Source of the DNA: Branchinecta lynchi
Taxonomy: Eukaryota > Arthropoda > Branchiopoda > Anostraca > Branchinectidae
Direction of reading: 5' to 3'
Assembly: GCA_023053575.1 (NCBI GenBank)
Contig: JAKZAP010000018.1
Coordinates: forward strand, 5,270,001 to 5,334,000
Length of the DNA: 64,000 nt
The stretch's first letter is position 1; each line of letters starts with the position of its first letter. Of the stretch, positions 11,000-23,606 are shown in pieces. A program made the position numbers and the translations under genes. The notes below the pieces were generated by a model. The model ran no database searches, was not told the origin of the DNA, and saw only the letters and a program-made list of their open reading frames with translations.

Positions 11000-13254
11000 C
11001 AGTCTACCACAAATCCCTCATTTTGGGATACCCTATGCCAAACGCCGGATATGCCCAAGGTTTAGCATAGCCTATGCCAAAAGCTGGAGACCCTATGCCA
11101 AACGCTGGATAGGCTTACCCTTGAAAATTGATTAATGTTTAATTAAAAATCGCGGAAAGCTTCGTACTTCAAATTAAGACTGCCAAAATAAGCCTTATTT
11201 ATCTACTTAACAAAAGCAAAATCTTCCAAAACAAAATCTGTCTTCAAACCGAAGAGTTTTCGATTTCAGTAGAAGCCACTCTTCGAGTTTCATGGGACGC
11301 AGCGTCGAACCGGCTCTAAATACATTACAACGGGCCAACCAATCACGTAAGAGTCACCTATCGGTAATTCTTAAGTGTCAAGTCGTTCGAAGCGCTTCTC
11401 GTCAAAAAGGATTGAATTGTTGGCGGGAAATTGAAAAAGTAGTGTTTTTATTTAAACTCGAAGCACGAAGAAATGGTGATTCCTTTTTTCCATTTTATCT
11501 TGACTTTTCACAGCCCAGACGTGCTAGATTGAATTAAATGGCGAAAATGACAGTATTATAAGCCGTTTGAATATTCATAAAATGTCAGTGACATTCCGTG
11601 GAATAGAACGCGGGAAAAGCTATGTCGCAGCTGCTAGCTTTGTCTGCCTTTAGCGTTGCCAAATCCAGACGCACTTGCAAATTTCACACAAGATTTTGCA
11701 ATTAATGTGCGAAACTGAAAGTGTTCAAATTCGATAGTTATTTATTTTACGAAAAGTGGGGATTTCGGATTTCAGCAGCAAAATAGCATCACTCTAGAGC
11801 AACGGCTCTTAGCCTTTTGTACGGGGCTGGAAAATCAGCCGATTATCGATCAGCGCCCGGTTTACTCGCCTCGTTACCGGAGTTATTCAACTATGACTGT
11901 TTATTTTAGTCCTTCGTGCAATTTTTTCGTCTAAAAAGATTCTACTATGCCTTTCTTACCTTTCTTTCTGCATACCTTCCCCGTTTTCCTGAAAATTCCC
12001 CAGAAAATGCTATGTTCCTGTAGCATTTCTCGTGACAGTTTTTGCGGTATTAATTGTGTGCGCAACGTCACTATAATTCTAGTCCGAGACCAAAAATTTA
12101 CAAACTGCGTAGTTAGTGTAGTCTTTTCTGTCCAAAAGTTGTACTCGGACACGCTCCTCAAATAAATGCCTCGCTATTTTTTCTCGCTTTCGTTGTTGAT
12201 TTTTTTTCCCTTCTTCTCCTCATTGAGTCCCAAATCCAGTGTATCTTGGTGTACAATCATAAAAAGGGAAAAATAAAATACTCGCATTCAGTCCAATCAA
12301 AATTACGTTCGTCTGACTGTTCCATGTTCCCTATTACATGCACTATAGCTAGTTATTAGCATCACTTGGAATGAGTGATAAATTCAACGCGAAATGTGTC
12401 AGGCACAGACTAGTATTGGGCGATAGTCGAATTTTTAAGATATCGGTATTTTCACTTTTAGTATTTGATGTTCCGGGACCATTTTTGGCTCTCATTATCT
12501 CTCTTTTTTAATGCGGTGATATTATCCAGTTTTGCGTCATCGTAATCGTAAATTCGCTCACAATATTTGTGATAACTACCGAATCCTGGCAATTATACCG
12601 AATCCCGATCCTTATGCCGAATAGACTTGTTTCCGATAGCCTATTTGGGATTCTGTATAACTACCGAATCATCGTAAGTTTAACGAATAGTTTTGATATC
12701 GAAAAATACCAAACAATTTAAGTAAAATTCACAAAACTAGATCCAATCCCAAAACTTCTAACTCTTGGGCTGCGACCCTTCGGAACCCTTTCGGCGTGAA
12801 ATATAATAACACTACTTTTTCAATTTCCCGCCAACAATTCAATCCTTTTTGACGAGAAGCGCTTTGAACGACTTGACACTTAAGAATTACCGATAGGTGA
12901 CTCTTGCGTGATTGGCTGGCCCGTCGTAATGTATTTAAAGCCGGTTCGGCGCTGCGTTCCATGAAACTCGAAGAGTGGCTTCTACTGAAATCGAAAACTC
13001 TTCCGTTTGAATACAGATTTTGTTTTGGAAGATTTTGCTTTTGTTAAGTAGATAAATAAGGCTTATTTTGGCAGTCTTAATTTGAAGTACAAAGCTTTCC
13101 GCAATTTTTAATTAAACATTAATCATTTTTCAAGGGTAAGCCTATCCAGCGTTTGGCATAGGATCTCCAGCTTTCGGCATAGGCTATGCTAAACCTTGGG
13201 CATATCCGGCGTTTGGCATAGGGTATCCCAAAATGAGGGATTTGTGGTAGACTG
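11000..13254. mobile_element. hAT-like non-autonomous DNA transposon with 447-bp TIRs
   Basis: Arms 11000-11446 and 12808-13254 are inverted copies of equal length, starting CAGTCTACCAC and ending GTGGTAGACTG. The element is flanked by a perfect 8-bp TSD, GCTCACTG, at 10992-10999 and 13255-13262. A CAG start and an 8-bp TSD fit the hAT superfamily (other 8-bp-TSD groups are not excluded). Each arm contains several spaced CCTATGCCAAA repeats near its outer end and a CCAACCAATCA (CCAAT-box) segment. The 1.36-kb interior has no transposase, so it is non-autonomous. The two arms differ by only scattered substitutions by eye. Confidence 0.8.
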
Positions 13255-13262
13255 GCTCACTG

Positions 13263-14490
13263 TATATGTGTCAACGCAACCCTACTGATGTATAGCACCA
13301 CTCCTAAAAAGCCCAACACTGCAAATTCTGTCTGTTACTCACTCATTTTCCTCGTTCAAAGAAGTAAATCTATAAGAAAAAATCAAAACAAAATATATAA
13401 ACAAAACAACTCGCTAGGTCGTTGCCACTTCTTCTTCTTCTTTTGAGACTTCAAGATCGAAACAAACGAAATCCCAACTTTGGCAGTTGGCGGGCTGTTT
13501 GAATTCAAATCTCTGGTAAAAATTAGGGACATAGCACAGGTATGGTACTCTGGTCTGGTTACTGGTAGTACGGTCGAAATAGATTCTGACCTGGAACAAA
13601 CCACAATACAAATGTCTTTGTAACTGTCCTGATCAGAAAAAAGTTCTCTACAACATATCCAAAATCTAAAGTGCTTAGCAGAGGGCAAACTTGTCTGTTT
13701 TTGCACTTTTATCTTTTTTAATAGACATGTAAAAGTATAAATAAAATTAAGCTAACTGTAGCTTGAAAAACAGGTATGTATAGCTGCTATTTGGGCCCAT
13801 AGAAACTTCGGTCGGAACTCTCGGAGTTGTTTATAGTTTTTTTTTTTTTCAAACTGCAGAGTATAGAAATAAATACTTAGTGAAAGATTATCTGCACCGG
13901 TTTGCACCTAGACTAGGCTAGGTGACTAAACTAAGACGAAGCAATAAGTGCAACTCTGAACCCAGAAATCCTGAAACCCAGCTCACTTTGGTGGCATAGG
14001 ATTAATGCCGCTTTGACCATTCAACATGATTCTTCACCGTGTCTTTACCTTGCCAAGCCCTTCTTTCCCTGTTATATGTTTTGTAATCTATTTTCTGCTG
14101 CATGTTCCTTGCTCAAGAAGCGAGCAAACAGTAGGTATCGCCTTTTTTGCTATGATAATAGTTTTCTACATGATTTTTTTGTGTATATGTATATGTTTTA
14201 GAATCTGTGCAGTCTTCTTTTACGTTGAAGGAGCTTCAAAAGCTTCTCGAGATGTGCTTCTTTCTCAATAGCATGCAGATCCACTCGCAGTAACTGGATT
14301 GCTCCTAGTCAATGTCATGCTATGTTAGGCAACCTTGATTACAATCTGTGTCACTCATTAGCACCCGAAGTATCAGTGTCATCTTGTGCCAGTGTCAAAT
14401 CTTGGATTCAAGTATTTATTTACGTACTAAAATTGTCTAACACTGGACAACTTGGTATAGTTGTAGGAAGGACCTATGTTACACATTGCG
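13263..14490. other. No gene recognised
   Basis: No supported gene or repeat. The short frames here lack domains. Confidence 0.4.
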
Positions 14491-14679
14491 ACCCATCACA
14501 CTGCGTAAAATCCAAGAGTATTTTACGCACATTTTGAGCTTGACAAGATTTCTAGCAATACGGACGTATTTGGATACAAAGGGACCGATTTTTCAAATAC
14601 GTCCGTATTGCTAGAGATGTGTTCAAGCTCAAAACGTGCGTAAAATACGCTCGGATTTTGCGCGTGTGTAAACCCACCA
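14491..14679. mobile_element. Foldback MITE, relative of the Harbinger-like MITE at 32173
   Basis: Inverted arms contain CTGCGTAAAATCC, GAGTATTTTACGCAC and TCTAGCAATACGGACGTA, facing their complements up to GTGTGTAAACCCACCA at 14664-14679. It is the same family as 32173-32405, but the left terminus is decayed and no TSD can be assigned. Confidence 0.55.
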
Positions 14680-15439
14680 TTAACTGTTGCTCTGGTGAAA
14701 ATAAAATGGAGCAAGATAGAGAAAGGACAGGTGTTCATTCTTACTCATATAACGACACCCTTTGGGCCTACGCGAACTTTATGGATTCATTTGCATACAT
14801 AGCATCCGATTTTCTGGGATTCCGGAAAATGTTAAGCAAAGAAGAATATATGAACCATCACTTTTAGGACAAGCTCTTCCAAGGAGCTGAGAAACGTTAG
14901 TTTTATATAAAATATCCATAACTTTTACTTTATATTCCAGACACGGAAGACTAATTTATCCAATCCTAGCAGTCTAATTCATTCGAAAAGTCATAATGTT
15001 TTTTTACTTTCCAGAAAATACAGATTCAAGATAGCGCCTTAACCGGCTGTCCTGTGCCACTTGTCGTTTGATCCGTTTACATATTTCTAGATTCATGCTA
15101 CAGAACAGCCACAAACCATAAGTGCAGATGACTGTTATCCTAACCTTGTCCTGACTGTTGAGCTTATCCTAAAAAGGCAACAGACATTCCCTTTTTGACA
15201 GTTTGGAGTTCAAAGGTAAGACAAGAAGGCTTTATGCGTCTAGAATTTAGGCCTGGAAGCCTTGAAAACGAGGTTTGTCCCTTACCTTTACTTCACCCTA
15301 GACCTTAGATCCTCCTGTACCGTAACCTTTGAGGCCCAAAGTCTTCACGGAGCTCAACGTGTTTTTAGTCGTCCTCGTCGACTTCTTTCTTTTGGCTACC
15401 AATTTTGGATGGTATTTGGCAGCCTCGGCATCAAACTAG
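14680..15439. other. No gene recognised
   Basis: Short frames only. Confidence 0.4.
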
Positions 15440-15715
15440 TATGGAATGGATTTGAGGCTAAATACGTCGAGAATGTATTCGAGAATCCCCGAAATTGCTT
15501 CGAGGAATCGGTGTTTGTGTAAGTTTCTTGTTTGTAAAAGTTTTCAAGGTTTTGTTTTAGGTCTTCAAGAAATTACAAAAGGTATCTGAGAAAAAAAAGT
15601 ATTCGAGAATTTTTAAAACGTATTTGAAATTTCAGTTGAAATAATGATCTCGAGAATGACACAAATGTATTCTCGAATACAATGTCGACATATTTAGCCT
15701 CGAATCCATTCCATA
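15440..15715. repeat. Foldback repeat with about 47-bp arms
   Basis: 15440-15486 and 15669-15715 are inverted copies (TATGGAATGGATTTGAGGC versus its complement) with few mismatches, surrounding about 180 bp rich in CGAGAAT words. Probably a small foldback element; TSD not identified. Confidence 0.55.
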
Positions 15716-15732
15716 AACTTGGTTGGTCAGTA

Positions 15733-15891
15733 CACTGTAAAAAGAAATCTTGCAGTTTTTTGCTACTGGGATTAATCTTGTCTTTATTGAGATAAGATTA
15801 CCCCTAATTTGGATTAACTGTATCCCAAAAGAGATAACATTAATCCCAGTAGCCAATAGTGCATCCTAATGCGGAGAAACTTTTTACGGTG
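15733..15891. mobile_element. mariner-type MITE (CACTGTAAAAAG family), copy 1
   Basis: Ends CACTGTAAAAAG and CTTTTTACGGTG, with TA on both sides (15731-15732, 15892-15893), and internal inverted GGGATTAATC/GATTAATCCC words. Two more copies are at 32892-33052 and 61559-62042. A TA duplication fits Tc1/mariner mobilisation. Confidence 0.7.
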
Positions 15892-15893
15892 TA

Positions 15894-16699
15894 GGTCTAA
15901 ATATAAAATCTTGATTTACGGTTGGACGTCAACCGATGCATGGGTGAACTGACTGGTTCCCCAATATAAGAGTGTTGCTTATGCAGAACACCAAAAATAT
16001 ATTTATATAACCCGACAAATGAACAATGAGAACAGTAGGGTCATTTAGACCACCAAAGCCTGTTTGACCTATTGACCCTGGTTTCTGCTAACCACCAAAA
16101 GTCACCAAAGCAAATAGAATTGAATCGCTCACCCAAGGCCGTATCCAGGGGGGGGGGGAGTACGGGGTTGAACCCCCCTCCCCCCCGGAACATACAAAAG
16201 TAATCATTCTTATAGGCTTTTCCCTCTGATCCATGTGTTTTTATACTTTTTTGTCCGATCAGCAGACGACCTCCCCCCGGAAAGGCATAAATCGACGAAA
16301 GAAATTCCTGGATATGGGCCTGCGCTCACCCCTTAAGTCTGGTATGGCGATGGGAGCCTATTCCCAGTATTTTTCACTGACAAAACCAACAGGCAACACA
16401 ACCTTGTCGCTAGCAACTGCGATTTAAAGTAAATTCAACGCAATCTAAGTTAGGGATGCAAATTTTAGTTTAATACCCTCAGGCAAGTAAGTGCGGTTCT
16501 GGAATTAACTAGCATTTGCGTTCAAAGCGATTTGATAGACAATTTCGGGAATATATTGAGAAACATGTTCTCCTCTGTCCACCTTGATAAGCATGGTGTT
16601 GGACAGCTTTGCAGTTGTTTCGTGAGATTTTAGATGGTAGCACAAATCGCAATATTCTAACGTAGCTGGCTCCTTTGGAGCTAACATGTTAAAAAGTAG
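15894..16699. other. No gene recognised
   Basis: Contains a G-run near 16149-16158 and a C-rich stretch. No supported gene. Confidence 0.4.
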
Positions 16700-16759
16700 G
16701 AGCTAAAGGCTCATATGGCACTTGCAAGCTCGTTAGCATGTAGTTCAGTTCTAGGGTGG

Positions 16760-18690
16760 TGGTTGGGTCGTTCTTATACTAGGATATGAATGAAGAGTCA
16801 CTTAATGGTCACTTAAACAAATTTCACTCGAATCTGAGCATTTTTCGTGAAATTACTGACCCCACCGTCGTCGGATTCGGTACGGACACTAAAATATGTC
16901 ATCTAGGGCATATGATCTCTCTAGTTTACAAGTTTCATTAAAATCGCTCCACTAGCTTGACCCCTATACGAGCAACAGAATTTCCGGGACTCAGCCTCCA
17001 GCTCCCCCAACTGTGGCCGAATACGACTCGGACACAAAAACTTGGCATCTTTAATCTGACATCTTCTCTTCTCATCCACAAACTTAGACACGAACCAGAG
17101 CATATCTGCAAGTTTCCGGTTCCCGCTTCATCTTCCTCCTACCGTTGCCGGATCAAGGCCGGGCGCCAAATAACGAATCTAGGGCGAATAAAGTCGGTCA
17201 TGTCCAAGTTGGATCCGGTTTGGCCCATTCTTTTGGTTTTTGTGCACGTTAAAAACTTTTCGGACCCCCCTCCAACTCCCCCAACCATGGCTGCGGTGGT
17301 TTGGACATGTGTTTTGAATATCTAGGTCATCAGTTCCTATCACCCATAAAGTTTCACTCGAATCGGACATCTGTTCCTGACCTACGGAAGTCAGTAATTT
17401 CCGGATTCCCCTTCCCTCGGGTTCCTAAAAATGGTCGGATCCGGGAACGGAATTTTTCTTAGGGCATTATGTCGAGTTCTGAAGTCTATTTTGTCTGGTC
17501 AATAATATGACCGCCAGGTTTGATCATCCTTGGCACATCCGGAAGTGTCATAACTCGTGATCACCGGGATTCTAGGAAACCTCCTCCAACTCCCCCCAAA
17601 ATAGCCCCGGTAAGATCTGGTTCTGTTAAGAACGTGTCTAGGGCTTATGCTTGTTTTTAATACCAAATTCTATTCCGGTCCCTCGACTCCAAGCGTTTCA
17701 CGAGATAAATATTCTTTGAGCCCAAGCTGACTTTGAAACATTTATTCAAACAATGTTTGCAACGGATACGTCAGCTATGATTTTTCATCAGCGATATTTC
17801 GGCCCTTCTTGGCAAGGGTCCTCGTCAGGCTGTCAATCTTCTTGTTCAACTTCGGGGAAGGAAACAACCCCGAAGTTGAACAAGAAGATTGACAGCCTGA
17901 CGAGGACCCTTGCCAAGAAGGGCCGAAATATCGCTGATGAAAAATCATAGCTGACGTATCCGTTGCAAACATTGTTTGAATAAATGTTTCACGAGATTTT
18001 GGATGCCCCCCTCCATCTCCCCCCCCCCCATGTACCGGATCCTTTCCGGACTTCACGTGGGACATCTGAGACGATAGCTCGACTTGCCAAGTTCCATTCA
18101 AATTAGTTCAAAAGTTACGCATGCCGCTATATTCCGGGTTCCCCATCCCTCTACTTCCCCACGATGGTCGGATCGGGGGGAAGTTCTCAAGGCAGTCTGT
18201 TCGGATTCCTGATATGCCTATCAACTGTCATCTTTCGAGTACCGAACTCGTGGGATCACCGAATTCCACCCCCCCCCCGCTCCCCTCATGAGATCTCAAG
18301 TGAAATCATGAGAAGTGGAAACACTGGACGATAGGTCTTTCCTCTTACCAAGTTTCATTCAAAACCGTTCATCCGTTCAAAAGTTGTGCATGTCTGAGGT
18401 ACGAGATCCTTCCAAAAACCAAATTTAACTAAGATCCGATCACCCGTTCAAAAGTTATAAATACCTTAGGATTCTGGCTTCTCCCTCCCTCCACTCCCCC
18501 ATGATGCTCAGATCAGGGAAGTGACTATTTCCAACTTTATCATTTGGAGTCCCTGACACGCCTGCCAAGCTTATCATCGCCCTAGCTTATATGGAAGTGC
18601 CCAAACTAGCAAAACCCGTACCGACCGATCGACAAACAGACCCACGCCCGGACGGAAATTGCGATCGACGGAACATCTGGGACAATAGCA
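16760..18690. repeat. Family R degenerate repeat array (largest block)
   Basis: Repeated modules of the type AAGTTTCATTC, AATCGGxCATCCGTTCAAAAGTT, TTCCGG and C-rich CTCCAACTCCCCC, closing near 18640 with GACCGACCGATCGAC and GCGATCG. Modules recur every few hundred bp with heavy divergence. It hosts an inserted foldback at 17707-17985 flanked by a 12-bp TSD. Not coding despite some open frames. Confidence 0.5.
17707..17985. mobile_element. Long foldback element with hammerhead-like cores
   Basis: A nearly perfect palindrome with arms of about 124 bp around a 10-bp loop (17858-17867). A TSD of 12 bp, GTTTCACGAGAT, occurs at 17695-17706 and 17986-17997. Each arm carries CTGACGA, a CCCTTgccaAGAAGGG hairpin and GAAA: on + at 17897-17928, on - at 17797-17828. 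CTGANGA-stem-GAAA is the conserved core of hammerhead ribozymes, which are known from Penelope-like retroelements. A related single-arm copy with its own TSD lies at 62896-63265. The variable TSD length suggests retroposition. Confidence 0.6.
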
Positions 18691-19549
18691 GTGTTTCCAC
18701 TCGGAAACACAAAATCATGAGCAGGAGTCCAAAAATAATGATGTACGCATGAGATTTGTGCTAGAAAATCATGATATTTTCTGGTGAAGATAGACGAGAA
18801 AATCATGATATTTTTGAAAAGGTATGCGGATTTTAGCTACTTAGCAGAAAAAAGTGAAACAGTGATATTTTAATTTCTTCTAACCGGAAACATAATAAGG
18901 ATTCATCGGGGAGAAGGGAACAAGCTTTCGTTGCTCCCCCGCTGGAGAGCGACAGTGGCTTCCGACGACATACATGACAAAATGAAACTGAGCTCCGCAG
19001 GAAATTTTTTTGAAATCAGCCTTTTTTCTGGTACAACTTTCTACTTCTCACACAACGCAAACTTCTCGAGCCCAAAACCCCAAACCTGCCCTTCAAGCCC
19101 AAAAAATACATCATGAAAGGCGCCTTAGGCGAACTTTTTGTGAGCAAAGCTTTTGTTTTATCTCAAAGAAAATTCAGGACCATGGTAAAGGCCACCTATA
19201 ATATAAATTACCGCCATATTTACGAGATAAACTAAATGACAAATAATAACAGTGGAAGCAGGTCAGCAGCGATAGGTTGAAATAACTGTGATCGAGACGA
19301 CATTAATCTGAGCGCCGCAGGTGATTTTTTTCTTCAAATTCCTTCTTTTTTTTAAGTCAAACCTCAACCTGCTTCCACACAAATTATAGCTTTTTATGTG
19401 AATAGACAGTCTAAAATTAATGACTGGTACTTCTACTTCTATTTAGCCTTTCCACCAAATGAAGACTACTAACAAAGGCACCGCATACAAAAAATTCAAA
19501 AGTATCTATGTATGAGAGCTCCATTTTGGGATTCCAGACGACCCTTGTC
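18691..19549. other. No gene recognised
   Basis: No supported gene. Contains repeated AATCATGA words and short frames only. Confidence 0.4.
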
Positions 19550-19557
19550 ACCTAATG

Positions 19558-19912
19558 CAGAGGGCGGTACTAGCCAAAATGTTTAGGGGGGGGGGAGGGC
19601 AAGGTGTTTACCGACTGGCTGGCCATTTTTACCGACTGTTTTTGCAGATAAAAACGATTATTATTGAGGAAAAACGACTGTGTTGATGAAACATCGGCTG
19701 ATTTTAAGAAAAACTTACTATTCTTAAGAAAATCGACTATTTTTACTAGAAACTGACTGTTTAAAAAAAAATTGACTGTTTCCAAGAAAAAAATTGACTG
19801 TTTTTACGAAAATTCGCGGTGTTTTGCGCCGCCTCAGCTATTTTTTTAACGACTGACCGACAACATTGGGGGGGGGGGCCCTCTTCCCCCCCCTCTAGTC
19901 GTGACACCCCTG
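19558..19912. mobile_element. hAT-type MITE, copy 1
   Basis: Begins CAGAGGGCGG and ends GACACCCCTG, with a perfect 8-bp TSD, ACCTAATG, at 19550-19557 and 19913-19920. The interior repeats AAAAACGACTGTTTTT-like words and has G-runs near both ends. A second copy is nested at 61711-62020. Imperfect TIRs, CAG ends and an 8-bp TSD support hAT. Confidence 0.75.
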
Positions 19913-20129
19913 ACCTAATGAAGTACAAAAGTATCCAACCATGAATGAAAGCTATCAGACGAGTTTTATGAAAAATCTAGAATTAAATACATCTAACCTA
20001 TTCAGAATACATTTTCCATTAATTTTAGTATTAGAGTAAAAAGAGGAGAAATCATGAGTATATCATGAGTTTATCATGAGCTCATAAGACGGAAACAAAA
20101 TAATGAGATTGGGGAAAAAACATGAGATC

Positions 20130-20830
20130 TCTAGCAGAATCATGAGAAGTCGAAACACTGGACGATAAGTCCTTCCACTTACCAAGCGTCATTCAAAACC
20201 GTTCAGCCATTCAAAAGTTGTGCATGCCACTAGGATTCCCCATCCCTCCACTCCCCTCACAATGGTCGGAGCATAGAAGTGGTTATTTCCAACTTAATCA
20301 TTTGAGGTCCCTGCTCTGCCTGCCAACTGTAATCGTCCTAGCTTATGTGGAAGTGCCGTATTTCAACAATGTACCTAGGACTTACACTTGTACTTGACAC
20401 CAAATTTTGTCCTGATCCCTCCACTCTAAGCGTTTCCCAAGATTTCCGGTTCCCCCCTCCACCTCCCCCCAAATTCCCGGATCCGATCTGGATTATAAGT
20501 GGGTCAGACACGAGATCTTTACAAATATCAAATTTCATTAAGATGCGAGCACCCGTTAAAAAGTTATAAATACCTCAAGATTCCGAACCCCCCTCCCCCC
20601 CCCCTCGCCCCCCACGATGCTCGGATCAGGGAAGTGATTATTTCCAACTTAATCATTTGGGGTTCCTGATATGCCAGTCAAGTTTCATCGTCCTGGCTTA
20701 CGTGGAAGTGCCCGAAATAGCAAAACCCATATTGACCGATCGGCCAAGAGACTGAGGGACGGACAGAAATTGCGATCACTATTTGGCACTTGGCCGAAGA
20801 CAAGTGCCACACAAATACAGATCTATCCGG
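20130..20830. repeat. Family R repeat block
   Basis: Same modules as the 16.76-18.69 kb block, ending with GGACGGACAGAAATTGCGATC and TGGCACTTGGCCGAAG near 20755-20800. Confidence 0.5.
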
Positions 20831-21735
20831 TCTGTTTTAGGCACGCGCGCCCCCCTTAAGCTCTCCTAAGAAACATGGAGAAAATTAAGCGACCCTCTCT
20901 GATCAATGAGCTTCTTAGAAGTGATAAGCGGAGCCTGATTGGCTCAGAATTAGCTAGACATGGTAAATGCATAAATCGGTGTAGTACTGTTAGGATAGAT
21001 ACTAATTGTCTAGGAAGCTCGGTACGGATATGGAAATGAACGGGATAGTCAAGGACGTCGGGTAGATCAATAACATGGACACTTAAATTTCCAGTCCTGT
21101 TCTGTCCTTCCTCTCTTCTCCATTCTTTCCTTCTTTTTGGTCTTTCCATTTTTTTCACTGATTAAATTCTACATTTCCTTCAGACATACAAATATTGATT
21201 TCATAATTTGATGGCCTAGTTATTTACTGTCGTCTCTTCCGCTTTGCATTAGCCTTATGTTTGGCTTCGTTGTCCCTCGTTAAAATATTATAAGACAGGA
21301 GAGTCGTAGTTAAACAGACAAGCTGATAGTGGTGATGAAGTCTGGCTGTCATAGTGGTGCTGGGGATGAAAAATTATGAGTAAACCGCGTCAAGCCAGAA
21401 GGGCATCCTAGATAAACAGACGAACTGATAGCGGTAGTGGAATCTGGGTTTCATGGTGGCCTGGGGAACGAGGGATTACCCACTCCTGGACACCTGCTGT
21501 TCACCCTTTCCCGGCACCAGCGAAACCACCAGTGCTGGCAGCGGTGCCGACCGTAAGTAAGGCACTTCCCTTTTCTGCGACACCGGGCACGTGCTGTACA
21601 CTAGAATCGAGATTGGGCAACCCCTCGGTGATTCACTCGCAAGCAATTCACTCGCAAGCATGGGATTGTCGTAAAGTTACCATCGATACATGTAATAATA
21701 CTATATAGAACATTTTGATACAAAATTTAAAGACA
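20831..21735. other. No gene recognised
   Basis: No supported coding region. The Ser/Arg-rich short frames are not convincing. Confidence 0.4.
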
Positions 21736-21749
21736 CGATTCACACTAAA

Positions 21750-22088
21750 TATATACCAATTACCTTGTTACTTAATGCATAGAATTGGAGTGGTATACGA
21801 AGTAGGGTACACAGGACTTGAGGGACTGTGTCTGTAGAACGATTGTGTCTGGTAATCAGTCGAGTTGGGTTGGGTACTTCATAATCCGGTAATATAGTTC
21901 TCTGAAGGTCTTGAGATTCAGGCATTTACGTCCAAAGTCCATAGTCAGTTTTTGTCGTCTGTCAGATAGAGCAGAGAGACCAAGCTTGGCCAGTCCGTCT
22001 TCAGATGAAGTGTAGGTTGGGCCAAGGATAATCTTCAGGACTCTCTTCTGGATACTTTCCAGTCTGTCAGTGATTTCATGCGTGGCGT
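21750..22088 (-). pseudogene. LINE reverse-transcriptase C-terminal fragment
   Basis: On the minus strand a frame reads through TDRLESIQKRVLKIILGP, LAKLGLSALSDRRQKLTMDF and FGRKCLNL, the conserved post-palm region of CR1/RTE/L2-type LINE reverse transcriptases. It then meets a stop near 21870, after which LINE-end-like sequence continues in the same frame. Both ends are truncated, so it is a decayed insertion. Confidence 0.65.
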
Positions 22089-22197
22089 TAAAGACCTAAT
22101 CCAAACATTCTGTTTCCCTTCTCTTACTAATCACAAGCCACCAGTTTATTTAGATTTGAACTTGATTGCTGGGTTGCTGTTTTGGCTCGAGAAACAA

Positions 22198-23606
22198 GAC
22201 CAAAGGTTTCGATGGGATCCCAAAAATTCAGTATCGGATCCAGACAACTGGGTCTTGTCTTAGCCAGATCCAGTCTTCGCCAGACTCCTTGAACATTTTT
22301 AGAATTAAAATTCAGAAAAAGATTAAGGCCAAATAGCTAATCACCTGAGAAAACCAAGTTCAGATTTGGATTCAGCATGTGCGTTTACCCCTATAAGTCA
22401 TACCTGTTTTGACGAAAACTTCCTGCCCCTTCTACCAATTTCCCGGTTCCGGCCGAACTCCAGAACTACTTGTCTGGCGAAAAAAGAAAGCTCAAAGACG
22501 AAATCAGGGTATCTTCTTTCCCCAGTAACGAACATCTAATCAACTTCAAATAGAAATTTAGCTTATAACAAATTTTCCGATTCCAGCCGGATTCCGGTCG
22601 AACTATATGTCCGGATACAATATGATTGTCATACAGGGACTCAGTATCTCTTCTTACCCCTCAATCGCTTATCTAATCAACTAGAAATAAAACTTTGACT
22701 TCCAACAGATTTCCGGTTTTGGCCGGATTCCGGACGAACTACATGTCCGGGTAAAAAATTGTTTTCACATAAGTGTTCAGCATGACCTTCTTGCCCTAAA
22801 TCGAACATCTAATCAACTCCAAATAAAACTTTTAATTTTGACACACTTTCCGGTTTGGGCCGGATTCCGGTCGAAATACTTGTCCGTCGAGAAAATAGTT
22901 TTCACCATCGTCTTCAGCACGTCTTCCTACTTCTAAATCGAACATCCAATCAACTTCAAATAAAACTTTTACTTTCAACAAACTTTCCGGTTTGGGCCTG
23001 ATTCCGGGCGAAATACTTGTCCGTCGAGAAAATAGTTTTCACCATCGTCTTCAGCATGTTTTCCTACCCCTAAATCGAACATCTAATCAATTTCAAATAA
23101 AACTTTTACTTTCAACAAACTTTCCGGTTTATGCCGGATTCCGGGCGAAATACTTGTCCGTCGAGAAAATAATTTTCACCATCGTCTACAGCATGTCTTC
23201 CTACCCCTAAATCGAACATCTAATCAACTTCAAATAAAACTTTTACTTTCAAGAAACTTTCCGGTTTTGGCCGGATTCCGGGCGAACTACTTGTCCGATG
23301 ACAAAATAGTTTTCACCATCGTGTTCAACATGTATTCTTACCCCATAATCAACTATCACATTAGCTGTTTGAAAATATTTTGTTTGTCCCTTAATTTGAA
23401 TCCCCTCCCCCACCCCTAAATGTAGAGCTACAAAGCCCATCTACGAACTTGACTGGTCCGACGACCCAACGAACCCTCACACCAAGTTTCATCAAAATAT
23501 CTCATTCCCTTCGAGACTTATCGTGCTTACAGACGGACGGACAGACGGACAACTCTTGCGATGTCATAGGTATCCCTCCACTTACGTTTTGGGATCCCAA
23601 AAACCC
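22198..23606 (+). mobile_element. HINE-like element copy B
   Basis: Starts CAAGACCAAAGGTTTCGATG near 22198 and ends TTTTGGGATCCCAAAA near 23588-23603. Contains leader blocks, about five 137-bp units (22700-23260), the AAATGTAGAGCTACA block, the CAAGTTTCATC block and a short (GACG)n near 23532. The apparent 72-codon frames in each unit arise because the unit is open in one frame; 137 is not a multiple of three and no product is inferred. Confidence 0.6.

Noticed and set aside
17775..18101. 108-residue minus-strand frame
   Set aside because: Half of it is the foldback palindrome (the same peptide appears on the + strand at 17753-17950).
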